Source of the DNA: an uncultured Lachnospiraceae bacterium
Lineage (GTDB): Bacteria; Bacillota; Clostridia; Lachnospirales; Lachnospiraceae
NCBI GenBank assembly: GCA_934320895.1
Contig: CAKRFY010000007.1
Location: forward strand, 33,062 to 97,061
Length of the DNA: 64,000 nt
Direction of reading: 5' to 3'
Both the position numbers and the translations under genes were made by a program. The notes under the pieces were generated by a model that was not told the DNA's origin, made no database searches, and worked only from the letters and a program-made list of their open reading frames with translations. Below, in pieces: positions 42,205-50,367 of the stretch (the stretch's first letter is position 1; each line of letters starts with the position of its first letter).

Positions 42205-43038
42205 TCAAGAAGCATTGCGTGTGCAATATTCAAGTCTGAGTTTATCTGTAAGAAGTGCTATAAACTCTGAGTTTGTCGGTTTAACTTTTTTTGAATTTAT
42301 CGTATTACTGAATATCTCCTCTAATATCTTTGTATTTCCCCTTCTGAATGCAACTTCTATCGCATGCCTTATTGTTCTTTCAACACTGCTCGATGTTGTT
42401 TTATATTTTTTGGCAATCGTCGGATAAAGACACTTAGTTATATAATGAAGCATATTTTTATCATAAAATGCAAGCATTATCCCCTCTCTTATATACTGAT
42501 ATCCCTTTATATGTGCTGGTATTCCTATCTCAAGCAAAAGATTCGTCACATCCACTTCAAGATTTCCTGAGCATACATTATTTATCGATCTTACTGATTC
42601 ATATTCTTTTACATTTCTAAAAAAAGTACTATTTGAACATTCATCATTTTCCCTAAGATATCTCTTATTTACAAGCTGCAAAACTCTTGATATAAGTGTC
42701 TGATTAGAAACCGGCTTCATCATATAATAATCAGCACCATATTTTATTGCCTGCTCAACCAGATTTTCCATTCTTAATGCTGTCTGAATAATAAAAATAG
42801 GTCTTTTGACAGACATGTCACGACATTCTTCCAGTATTCCAATTCCATCTACCCCTGATAGAACCATGTCCATTACTATAATATCCGCTTTTTCCTCGCC
42901 AATCGTTTTAAGAACTTTGTTTCCGTCACCCGTTGACAGAATAACCTCCATGCCCTTTGCTTCCATTGAAAGCTGTTTACTTTCCCTTTCCTGTACATTA
43001 CTGTCTGCTATAACTACTTTTAACCGCGTATTCTTCAT
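42205..43038 (-). CDS. spo0A: Sporulation master regulator Spo0A
   Basis: A 277-residue response regulator. The receiver spans about 1-120, with phospho-Asp in IVMDMVLSG near 56 and the conserved Lys in MMKPVS near 107. The C-terminal Spo0A domain (about 155-265) includes the recognition region TTSSSVERTIRHAIEVAF, diagnostic of Spo0A. ATG 43038 is chosen for AAGGAG 8 bases upstream; an earlier ATG at 43158 would add a hydrophobic leader that Spo0A does not have. The presence of spo0A indicates a sporulating lineage, though some gut relatives keep it without making spores. A 230-bp leader without genes precedes it. Confidence 0.93.
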   Translation of the reverse strand: MKNTRLKVVIADSNVQERESKQLSMEAKGMEVILSTGDGNKVLKTIGEEKADIIVMDMVLSGVDGIGILEECRDMSVKRPIFIIQTALRMENLVEQAIKYGADYYMMKPVSNQTLISRVLQLVNKRYLRENDECSNSTFFRNVKEYESVRSINNVCSGNLEVDVTNLLLEIGIPAHIKGYQYIREGIMLAFYDKNMLHYITKCLYPTIAKKYKTTSSSVERTIRHAIEVAFRRGNTKILEEIFSNTINSKKVKPTNSEFIALLTDKLRLEYCTRNAS

Positions 43039-43268
43039 AGTTTTTCTCTCCTTTTCGATATACTTTTCCTCTACCCACTTTACAAAAAGACTCCCTACGC
43101 TATTAAACAAAATAAGCAATGTAACACATAGTAACATAATAACTATGCATCTGTACAAAATAGTAATGTTTTTTACAAAAATATACTTTTTGTGCTGCTT
43201 TCATATATAATTATACATATCAAAAAGGAATACTTATGTATTTAAAAAGGAATTGAAATGGAATTGTG

Positions 43269-44057
43269 TTAAATATATTTGGCAAGCAGTGCCATTCTTT
43301 CCTCCGCCCAGCTATAATCAAGCATATACTCTCCTAAAAATTTTTCTGCCGCCCGCTCATCTCCGTCAAGCAGATCATAAAGATCACACTTAAAAAGCAA
43401 AGTGTTTACCCTCTTTACCCCCCGCGCCGATACAAGTATATCTCCAATATTATTTTCTTTAAGTTCTTTTTCGAGTGTTTTTCCGATCTTACTACATAGA
43501 TTCTGCGTATATGGATCATTAGGTCTTTCTTCCCATAGTGTTCCTATTATCTGATCTGTTGTAACCGTTCCGCCACGCCGGTCCACAAGAAGTGCAAGTA
43601 ACTCTTTTGCCTTATGACTCTTAAACATAACCGGATTATCATCAACAAAAATGTCAAAATGTCCGAATGTCCTTACATAGATTTTGCTCTTTCTTCTTTT
43701 TGAGAGCAATCTTGCCGATTCTACAGCATACTCAAGCTGTTCACTTGAAAATGGCTTTACAAGATATGCTGCTGCATGAATCTTTATCGCCTCATACGCA
43801 TATTTTTCATAGCCCGTTATATATATAAGCATAATATCAGGATTTATTTTTCTAAAGATATTTCCAAGATTTATTCCATCGATTCCTCTCATTTTAATAT
43901 CAAGTATCGCAAGTTCAACATCATTGTCTTTAACATATCCTACCGCCTCCTGTGCATCGTTAAAGACGCCTGTAATATTCAATTCTTTAATATTCTTCGC
44001 TTCTTCCATAAATGCGACAAGCGCCATCTCTTCGTCATCTACCACAATCGTTCTCAT
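43269..44057 (-). CDS. Response regulator with SARP-type winged-helix domain
   Basis: A 262-residue regulator. The receiver has acidic residues VDDEE near 6-10, phospho-Asp in AILDIKMRG near 54 and Lys in LVKPF near 102. Residues about 128-210 form an OmpR/SARP-type winged helix (TFGHFDIFVDD, SHKAKELLALLVDRRGG, IGTLWEERPND). The end is a short helical piece in place of the full BTAD domain. It overlaps the preceding receiver-kinase gene by 23 bases and is probably its output. DNA targets are unknown. Confidence 0.85.
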   Translation of the reverse strand: MRTIVVDDEEMALVAFMEEAKNIKELNITGVFNDAQEAVGYVKDNDVELAILDIKMRGIDGINLGNIFRKINPDIMLIYITGYEKYAYEAIKIHAAAYLVKPFSSEQLEYAVESARLLSKRRKSKIYVRTFGHFDIFVDDNPVMFKSHKAKELLALLVDRRGGTVTTDQIIGTLWEERPNDPYTQNLCSKIGKTLEKELKENNIGDILVSARGVKRVNTLLFKCDLYDLLDGDERAAEKFLGEYMLDYSWAEERMALLAKYI

Positions 44058-45162
44058 CAGTGTACCTCCAGCCAGTCAGTAGTATCATAACTTTTGTCCC
44101 TTTGTTCTTTTCGCTCTCTATTTTAAGTTCTCCCTCACATAATCTTTTTACAAGACCTGATATATATGAAACACCACCAAATTTTTTTGAAAAATTTACT
44201 GATGAAATATCAAATCCGGCACCATTATCTTCTACACAGAGAATTGTTTTTTCATTAGTAAGACTAACATTTATTTTTACAAATGCTTTTTCATCTTTAT
44301 CATATTTCTTTTCAGGCAACCCATGATGAATGGCATTTTCCGCCAGAAAAATAAGTGACATTGCCGGCAGATACATTTCTTCTGTCTGATCATCAAATCT
44401 GCCTATCTCATAATTTATATATGAAAATCTCGCCTTTTCAAGTCTTAAATATGCTTCTAAATAAAATAGTTCTTTCTTTACACTTACTGTCGTTTCACCA
44501 CCAAGTGTCTTAAATCTGTACTGCATATATGCAGACAGATCATTTATAAGCGAGCATGAATTTTCTGATTTCATAAGCACAGAACCCTTGATAGTATTAA
44601 GTGCATTAAAAATAAAATGTTCACCTATATTTTCAAGTATTTCACTTCCTGATATCTCTGTCATATCAGGCGAATGTACCGGTTCACCCACCACAGCCTC
44701 TCTAGTCCGTACCTGATTTATGCCATCATTTTTTTCTTCATCAAGGATTTCTCTTATAAGCATAAATAATGTTTTATATATTATCGGTTTTGTCACATAA
44801 CCATTCATTCCTGCTTCTTTTGCTTTAACCCTGTCCTTTGCAAAAATATTTGCAGACAATGCATAAATTGGTACTGTTTGCGCATCTGCCCTGCCTGATC
44901 TTCTTATCTCTTTTGAAACATCATACCCGTTTATGTCATATATATTTATGTCTAAAAATATGATCTTATATTCATATTCACCAGATGCTTTGTACTTTTT
45001 GATCCCCTCTTTTCCGCATAATGCAGTATCAACAGCAAGTCCCCTGTCTTCAAGTATCGTTTTAACTACAAAAATATTTGTATCATTATCATCTACAAGT
45101 AATATCTTTTCATGGTTAAAATTTCCATAATTTTCTATCTCATCCTGCAATATAAATTCCAT
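44035..45162 (-). CDS. Receiver-histidine kinase hybrid with reversed domain order, soluble
   Basis: About 375 residues with no membrane helix. An N-terminal receiver (about 20-145) has acidic DDND, phospho-Asp in FLDINIYD near 73 and Lys in VTKP. A LytS-type kinase core follows, with His in EHFIFNALNTI near 181, then a HATPase domain (AENAIHHG near 275, EDNGAGF near 310, and a Gly-rich end). The kinase may be controlled by phosphorylation of its own receiver. ATG 45162 has GAGGG upstream; a TTG at 45183 in the same frame is less likely. It overlaps the next regulator by 23 bases. Confidence 0.82.
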   Translation of the reverse strand: MEFILQDEIENYGNFNHEKILLVDDNDTNIFVVKTILEDRGLAVDTALCGKEGIKKYKASGEYEYKIIFLDINIYDINGYDVSKEIRRSGRADAQTVPIYALSANIFAKDRVKAKEAGMNGYVTKPIIYKTLFMLIREILDEEKNDGINQVRTREAVVGEPVHSPDMTEISGSEILENIGEHFIFNALNTIKGSVLMKSENSCSLINDLSAYMQYRFKTLGGETTVSVKKELFYLEAYLRLEKARFSYINYEIGRFDDQTEEMYLPAMSLIFLAENAIHHGLPEKKYDKDEKAFVKINVSLTNEKTILCVEDNGAGFDISSVNFSKKFGGVSYISGLVKRLCEGELKIESEKNKGTKVMILLTGWRYTDENDCGR

Positions 45163-45232
45163 ACATATTTCCCTCGCTTCCAAGTATGATTTTATTTAAT
45201 TTCAATGTCTGAGGTCAATAGTCGTTTTTAAT

Positions 45233-45904
45233 TTATACACATCTTTGTATCTCATTTTTCGACAGATAATATCCCTTTCCATAAATGCTTCTTATGCATT
45301 TTCCACCGTCAGGCAGCTTTCTCCTTAAACGATATACAAGGCTTGCCAGCCTCACTCTCGCATCTTTATCAGAACTTTCCCACAGATTTTTGCATATCTT
45401 TTCAACACTGATATATTTTTCTTCTGAGTCTGATAACAGCCTTAACAGCCTTGCCTCATTATCCTTTATTGCTACTGAGATATTTTTATATTTTACTGAC
45501 ATATTCTCAATGTCGATCAATGTTTTTTCCTGCTGCATCTTTTTCTCTAGCTGCAAAACAAGTCTCTGAATGATAACACGTATATCACGTTCCCTTAACT
45601 GAAAGTCAACACAACCTGATCTTATAGCCTTTATCTCTTCTTCATCATCCCTTTTGTCAGAGATTACAAATATATCTGTTTTTTCAAATATGCTCTCCTC
45701 ATCTTTTTGATGTTTTTTCAGATATTCATTTAGTTCTATAAGAGAACATACAACAATTTTCCTAAACCATGTATCATCCAGATAACCTTCTATATCTTCA
45801 ATATTTTCTGTGCAGACAGCATCTATTCCAAGTTCACAAAGCTTTGAAAGAAAAAGTTCCTGCCATTCAATATTGTGGTCGCATAATGCGATGTATCCTG
45901 CCAT
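45233..45904 (-). CDS. Winged-helix regulator with degenerate receiver
   Basis: A 223-residue protein. Residues 1-120 have a receiver-like fold, but the phospho-Asp position reads VVCSLIELN with Ser or Leu instead of Asp, and the first acidic pair is DHN. Residues 135-223 form an OmpR-type winged helix (NEARLLRLLSD, VEKICKNLWESS, RVRLASLVYRLRRKL, IRSIYGKGYYL). ATG 45904 is chosen because GGAGG lies 9 bases upstream; it overlaps the hydE stop by 38 bases. Activity is probably not set by classical phosphorylation. Confidence 0.82.
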   Translation of the reverse strand: MAGYIALCDHNIEWQELFLSKLCELGIDAVCTENIEDIEGYLDDTWFRKIVVCSLIELNEYLKKHQKDEESIFEKTDIFVISDKRDDEEEIKAIRSGCVDFQLRERDIRVIIQRLVLQLEKKMQQEKTLIDIENMSVKYKNISVAIKDNEARLLRLLSDSEEKYISVEKICKNLWESSDKDARVRLASLVYRLRRKLPDGGKCIRSIYGKGYYLSKNEIQRCV

Positions 45905-46961
45905 ATAATCTTTCCTCCTCCGGCACCGGTTTATAGTCTCCTTTATCTTTTCCAGGCTCAAAACCACATTCCAAAATCTTTTCTTTTACCCTGCTAACAT
46001 CATCTCCAGCGAAATTTTTCAGATTTATCCTTTTATTATATACATTGTAATATTCCTTTATATCATCACTGCAAAGCTCCACATTCACCTCTCCGGCTCC
46101 TGCCTCAAACGATCTTTTTCGCCCATCCTGCAATACATTGTCAAGTATCGTATCTGATGTGATCATCGCTCTTGGAAGCATAAGTCTTGCTATGGCCATA
46201 AGATACAATGTCATATCCCCGTTTCCACTTCTCTCATGGTCAAATCTCGTATGAGGAACCGGCATAAACGGAACTATATGTACCATCTGTGGATCAAGTT
46301 TCTTAAGAAACAGCAGATCTTCAACTACATCCGCAACCATCTGATATGGCGTTCCCACCATAAATCCACTTCCCACCTGATAACCTATCATCTTTAGTTC
46401 CCACAATGACTGTTTTCTCGTTAAAAGTGACATCTCCGCCGGATGAATTTTTTTAAAATGATTTTCCGAAGCCGTTTCATGGCTTAATTCATACCTTGTT
46501 GCACCTGCCTCAAACCATGTCCTGTATACACTTTCGCTTCTCTGCCCTAATGACAGTCCTACAGAACAGTCAGGAAATCTTTCTCTTAGCATGGCAACCA
46601 TATCTGCCACTTTATACTCCGTAAAATTATAGTCATCTCCCCCAATAAGCATAAAAGACCGGACACCTTTACTGTATCCTGTTTCACAGAATTTCAGCAA
46701 GTCTTTCTCGTCCAGTCTGTATCTTGGTATAAAAATATTATCTCTTCTAAGACCACAATAATAACAATTATTTTTACAATAATTTGTTAATTCTATAATT
46801 CCTCTAATATATATGTTTTTTCCATACAGTTTTTCTTTTGCCATCAAAGCTTTCTCAAACAAATAGTCTGTTGTTTCTTTATTTCTGAATTTGAGCAGTT
46901 CGCTCAATTCCTCCTGCGATAAACTGTTATTTGCTGCCAGCTTATTTACCAAATTTGTCAT
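45867..46961 (-). CDS. hydE: [FeFe]-hydrogenase H-cluster maturase HydE (radical SAM)
   Basis: A radical S-adenosylmethionine enzyme that helps build the dithiomethylamine-bearing 2Fe cluster of [FeFe]-hydrogenase. The CX3CX2C motif binding the 4Fe-4S cluster is CKNNCYYC near residues 62-69. Features of the HydE/BioB-like barrel follow, such as MLIGGDDYN, ELSHETASE and GFMVGTPYQ. It has about 364 residues, normal for HydE. The usual partners hydF and hydG are not in the window. The gene is preceded by a 25-bp palindrome over its promoter and followed by overlapping regulatory genes. Confidence 0.9.
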   Translation of the reverse strand: MTNLVNKLAANNSLSQEELSELLKFRNKETTDYLFEKALMAKEKLYGKNIYIRGIIELTNYCKNNCYYCGLRRDNIFIPRYRLDEKDLLKFCETGYSKGVRSFMLIGGDDYNFTEYKVADMVAMLRERFPDCSVGLSLGQRSESVYRTWFEAGATRYELSHETASENHFKKIHPAEMSLLTRKQSLWELKMIGYQVGSGFMVGTPYQMVADVVEDLLFLKKLDPQMVHIVPFMPVPHTRFDHERSGNGDMTLYLMAIARLMLPRAMITSDTILDNVLQDGRKRSFEAGAGEVNVELCSDDIKEYYNVYNKRINLKNFAGDDVSRVKEKILECGFEPGKDKGDYKPVPEEERLYGRIHRIMRPQY

Positions 46962-47026
46962 GCATCTTCCCATTTACTTGTACACTCCATAAAAATCCTC
47001 ATTTCTGCACACATTTTTTGTGCATA

Positions 47027-47067
47027 GTGTGAAATATACTATATTTCACACATAAGATCTGTGTCAA
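47027..47067 (-). promoter_or_regulatory. hydE promoter with 25-bp palindromic operator
   Basis: Perfect 12-bp arms (GTGTGAAATATA and its inverse) surround a single central base at 47027-47051. The minus strand also reads TTGACA (47062-47067), an 18-bp spacer and TATAGT (47038-47043), so the palindrome is centred on the -10 box. This is the typical position for a repressor site. It shares the TGTGAA/TTCACA ends of CRP-, FNR- and Rex-type sites but has wider spacing than they do. Confidence 0.7.
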
Positions 47068-47157
47068 GTGTGCGCAGACACAAATCCTGAATATGAAATA
47101 TTTATAATAATAGATTAACATTATTCGATTTAAATGTAAAGTGTTTTTTATTATTTT

Positions 47158-47772
47158 TCAACCCTCTAATGGTTCAGGGCATACTTCAAACTGTTTTACA
47201 ATACCACAAATACAATTGTGAAGATCTGGTTTTAACTGTTCAAGTGAAACAGGAGATGAATATAAAATTGTGTTATAACATGTCGAATTTACAAGCTCAA
47301 CTATAATAAATATCATGGTATTTACATTTCTAAACTTTCTTCCCGATTTTTCTACAATATCATCAAATATATCCATACAACTTTTATTGTCAAGCTGGCC
47401 TATACGAAGATTTGAAAAAATCGCCCAGCTTAGATTTTTTGAAATAAATTTCAGAAGTGACTGATTCTGTCCTAACTGATCTACAATATTATCTACTATA
47501 AACAATATACATTCTTCAAGAGTCTTACATTCACACTTTTTCAATTCCACATATGCATTTTCAAAAAGCTTATCCGCCTTATGCGTAATAAGTCTGTCCC
47601 TTATATCATATTTATCTTTAAAATAAAGATAAAATGTCCCTTTTGCCATTTTAGCATTTTTTACAATCTCTGAAATAGATGTATTATTTATTCCCTTTTC
47701 TGTAAAAAGTTTAAATGCTGATGCAAGCAATGCGTCCTGTTTATTTTTCTTTTTTTCTTCTATTTTACTCAT
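47158..47772 (-). CDS. TetR-family regulator, probably of the MMPL/YhgE unit
   Basis: A 204-residue TetR protein. The helix-turn-helix lies at about residues 30-50 (TSISEIVKNAKMAKGTFYLY in the core), followed by a helical ligand domain with several Cys residues. It lies directly downstream of the YhgE-like gene in the same direction, past a terminator. The MMPL promoter upstream carries three TGACCA-type operators that this protein could bind. The ligand is unknown. Confidence 0.87.
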   Translation of the reverse strand: MSKIEEKKKNKQDALLASAFKLFTEKGINNTSISEIVKNAKMAKGTFYLYFKDKYDIRDRLITHKADKLFENAYVELKKCECKTLEECILFIVDNIVDQLGQNQSLLKFISKNLSWAIFSNLRIGQLDNKSCMDIFDDIVEKSGRKFRNVNTMIFIIVELVNSTCYNTILYSSPVSLEQLKPDLHNCICGIVKQFEVCPEPLEG

Positions 47773-47824
47773 TTACATCACCTCTAATTTTGATGAGCAG
47801 ATCATCTTACTGTTTCAAGTCATA

Positions 47825-47865
47825 GAGCCACACATCAAAATCTCTTTATTTTGGCTGTGTGGCTC
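47825..47865 (-). terminator. Terminator of the MMPL-yhgE unit
   Basis: A 10-bp stem GAGCCACACA / TGTGTGGCTC encloses an inner AAAAT/ATTTT pairing, just after the YhgE-like gene. The minus-strand tail is only partly T-rich. Confidence 0.6.
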
Positions 47866-47898
47866 CATAAATAAAATCTTTTACAATTTATTTGTTAA

Positions 47899-50319
47899 TT
47901 ATTTATCATCATCTTTTTCTATTGATGCTGTAGACATTACAAATTTAACACTTCCATCCATGCCATCTGAAATCTTTGAAAAACTCTTATAGTTATTTGA
48001 TGCCTTTACTATCTTATCCAGTCTGTCTCTGAAATCATCACCTGAATCAATAACATCATTTACTGTTCCTGTAAGTTTATCAATTCCATCTTCATTAAAC
48101 TCAACTACACCATCTTTAAGGTCTCCTGCACCTTCAGCAAGTTTTCCTATGGCATCTGATACATCTCCTGTTTTTGATACAAGAGTTGAAACTCCGCTAA
48201 AGAGCTTTGTTGCTCCTGATGCAAGTGATTTTGCACCATCTCTTAACTTGTCGCTGCTTCCTGTAACTTTCTTTGAGTTTGTCTTGATCGTCTTCTCATT
48301 CTTTATAAGTTTATCTGCTGCATTGTCAAGTTTTTTGTTATTTGATGTAAGTTTTGAACCAGCCTTATACATTTTCTTTACACTTGCATCAAGTTTTGCC
48401 ACACTAGGATTAAGCTGCTCTTTATATGCTGTTGAAAGTGCATTTCCAGCCTCCTTAAGCTGTGTAAGTTTATCTCCGATTCCATTGAGCGGCGAATCTT
48501 TTGCAGTTGTATCTGTACTTGCCTCCATCTGTGAAAGTCCTGCACTTACTTTATCAAGTCCACCATCCAATCCATCAAGTCCACTATCTACTGATGTAAG
48601 TCCTGCTGATACTTTGTCAATTCCCTGTACCAGAGCAGATGAATCAGATGTAGAACTCTCAATCGCTTTTCCAACTGTCTGTGAAGCTTTTACATATTTC
48701 TCAATCGCCTCAATCTTTGCCTTATCTGTTTCTGACTCTGTTCCAGCCTTAAGTGTTTCAAGTTCTGTAAGCATTGTATCTACCTGCTCATCGCTTACAG
48801 CAATATTCTTTGCGCCTTCATTTATGCTCTTTACTCCCGCTTTTATTCCACTCTCACCTGAAACTCCTGCCTGTAAAGAACCAACTCCTGCTTTAAGCTG
48901 CTTTACTCCTGCTTTAAGTCCTGCATCGCCTGTTACTCCGTTCTGAAGTGAAACAACTCCTGAATGAAGTGTAGCGATTCCCTGTGCGAGTGTATCAACA
49001 CTGTTAAGTGATGTATTTACAGTAGTTACATATGTGCTGAGGTTTGTATTAAAGTCATTTGAACCTTTGGCAAGTTTTGAAGTACCTGTCTTCTGAAGAG
49101 TTCCTACCGCATCAACAACTTTCTTCGTGTTTTTTGAATATGTCTTTACGCTCTTTCCAAATGTCTTTGTTCCCTCTACATAATCAACAACTCCATCAAG
49201 AAGTTTATCTGTTCCACTTGTGTATGTGACTATACCATTTTTAAGTGTATCTGCACCACTTTTTGCTGAGCTAACACCATTCTTAAGTGTATCCATTCCA
49301 TCTGAATAATCACCAAACTTGCTATTTAGCTTATCAAGATTTGAACTAAGTTTATCAGAGCCATCTATAAGCTGCTGTGTAGCATCCGTAAGGTCATCAA
49401 GCTTATCTGTAAGGTCATCAGTACTTCCTATGTCGTCCATATCCATGTCTGAGAAGAATTCTGATGTTGCAACTGTATAAGTTGATTTCATCTCAAAATC
49501 AGTGACATCAGCTTTTATAGTAACTGTATCTGTTATTTTATCATTTATCTTGCTTAAATCTATGTCAACATCATCACCAAGATCAAGATTGTCAAGGTCA
49601 AGACTCTCTGAAAGTCCCGGCATTCCATATGCCATAACTATATCATTGTCGCCCTCTGATACAATACTTCCATTATCTATAGTTACATTTTTAAAATTGT
49701 CAACCGGAAGGATCATTCCTGTTACCATAACAAATGGTGTATATATATCTACATCTTTTTCTCCGACTTTTTGTTTCTCTTTTGAAGTATTTGTATATTT
49801 AATCTTCATCTCAAGCTTGCCGCTTTTTCCAACAAGTTCATCAGCCGAAACTTCCTTGCCGTCAAGCTTGTATGTTATCGACATGCCAACAGGCATTTCC
49901 TTATCAGTTTTTCCCTGATAATAAATATCCTCACTTCCTGTATTCCAGCTAAGTGAATCACCATCCTGTGTAAATTTTTCATCACCTTTTGTATTTGTTA
50001 TATCTTTAAGATCTGAAGAATCCTTTACTTCACCTTTATCTGCTGCATTTTTAAGCCAGTCAGATACGATGACATCTGTCTTTTTACCATTTGCATCAAG
50101 TGTTGCATAAACTGTTTCCTGTTTTGATACTTTCTTTGAATCAAGTCCTGCTTTTGAAGCAGTCTTAACTTCCTCTGTAACTTTATCCACCTGTTTTGCA
50201 ACTGCTTTGTTTGTCATAACAAACATATGAGATGCATACTCTACACTACCTACGAGCAGTCCTGCTGCCAAAAGTCCTGAAACACCGATTTTTGCAACCT
50301 TTTTAATATTCTTTCTCAT
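47899..50319 (-). CDS. YhgE/Pip-like exported protein with long repeat helix region
   Basis: An 806-residue protein. One hydrophobic segment at about residues 10-30 acts as signal or anchor. A beta-rich domain follows to about residue 290. From about 300 to 780 it consists of many short periods with Gly after a Leu (LKNG, LKAGV, LQAGV, LASGA), as in YhgE/Pip and MMPL-associated proteins, which form long coiled or bundled rods. It is encoded 48 bp after the MMPL transporter in the same operon, so it probably works with that transporter at the cell surface. The exact role is unknown. Confidence 0.75.
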   Translation of the reverse strand: MRKNIKKVAKIGVSGLLAAGLLVGSVEYASHMFVMTNKAVAKQVDKVTEEVKTASKAGLDSKKVSKQETVYATLDANGKKTDVIVSDWLKNAADKGEVKDSSDLKDITNTKGDEKFTQDGDSLSWNTGSEDIYYQGKTDKEMPVGMSITYKLDGKEVSADELVGKSGKLEMKIKYTNTSKEKQKVGEKDVDIYTPFVMVTGMILPVDNFKNVTIDNGSIVSEGDNDIVMAYGMPGLSESLDLDNLDLGDDVDIDLSKINDKITDTVTIKADVTDFEMKSTYTVATSEFFSDMDMDDIGSTDDLTDKLDDLTDATQQLIDGSDKLSSNLDKLNSKFGDYSDGMDTLKNGVSSAKSGADTLKNGIVTYTSGTDKLLDGVVDYVEGTKTFGKSVKTYSKNTKKVVDAVGTLQKTGTSKLAKGSNDFNTNLSTYVTTVNTSLNSVDTLAQGIATLHSGVVSLQNGVTGDAGLKAGVKQLKAGVGSLQAGVSGESGIKAGVKSINEGAKNIAVSDEQVDTMLTELETLKAGTESETDKAKIEAIEKYVKASQTVGKAIESSTSDSSALVQGIDKVSAGLTSVDSGLDGLDGGLDKVSAGLSQMEASTDTTAKDSPLNGIGDKLTQLKEAGNALSTAYKEQLNPSVAKLDASVKKMYKAGSKLTSNNKKLDNAADKLIKNEKTIKTNSKKVTGSSDKLRDGAKSLASGATKLFSGVSTLVSKTGDVSDAIGKLAEGAGDLKDGVVEFNEDGIDKLTGTVNDVIDSGDDFRDRLDKIVKASNNYKSFSKISDGMDGSVKFVMSTASIEKDDDK

Positions 50320-50367
50320 GATACTGCCTCCTATATTATTCTATCTTAACGCCAATCTTATACTATT

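Noticed and set aside
48149-48946. Plus-strand open frame of 265 codons inside the YhgE-like gene
   Set aside because: It is the antisense of a highly repetitive, Ser/Leu-biased region of a real gene; composition is Ser/Pro-rich with no ribosome site or domain.
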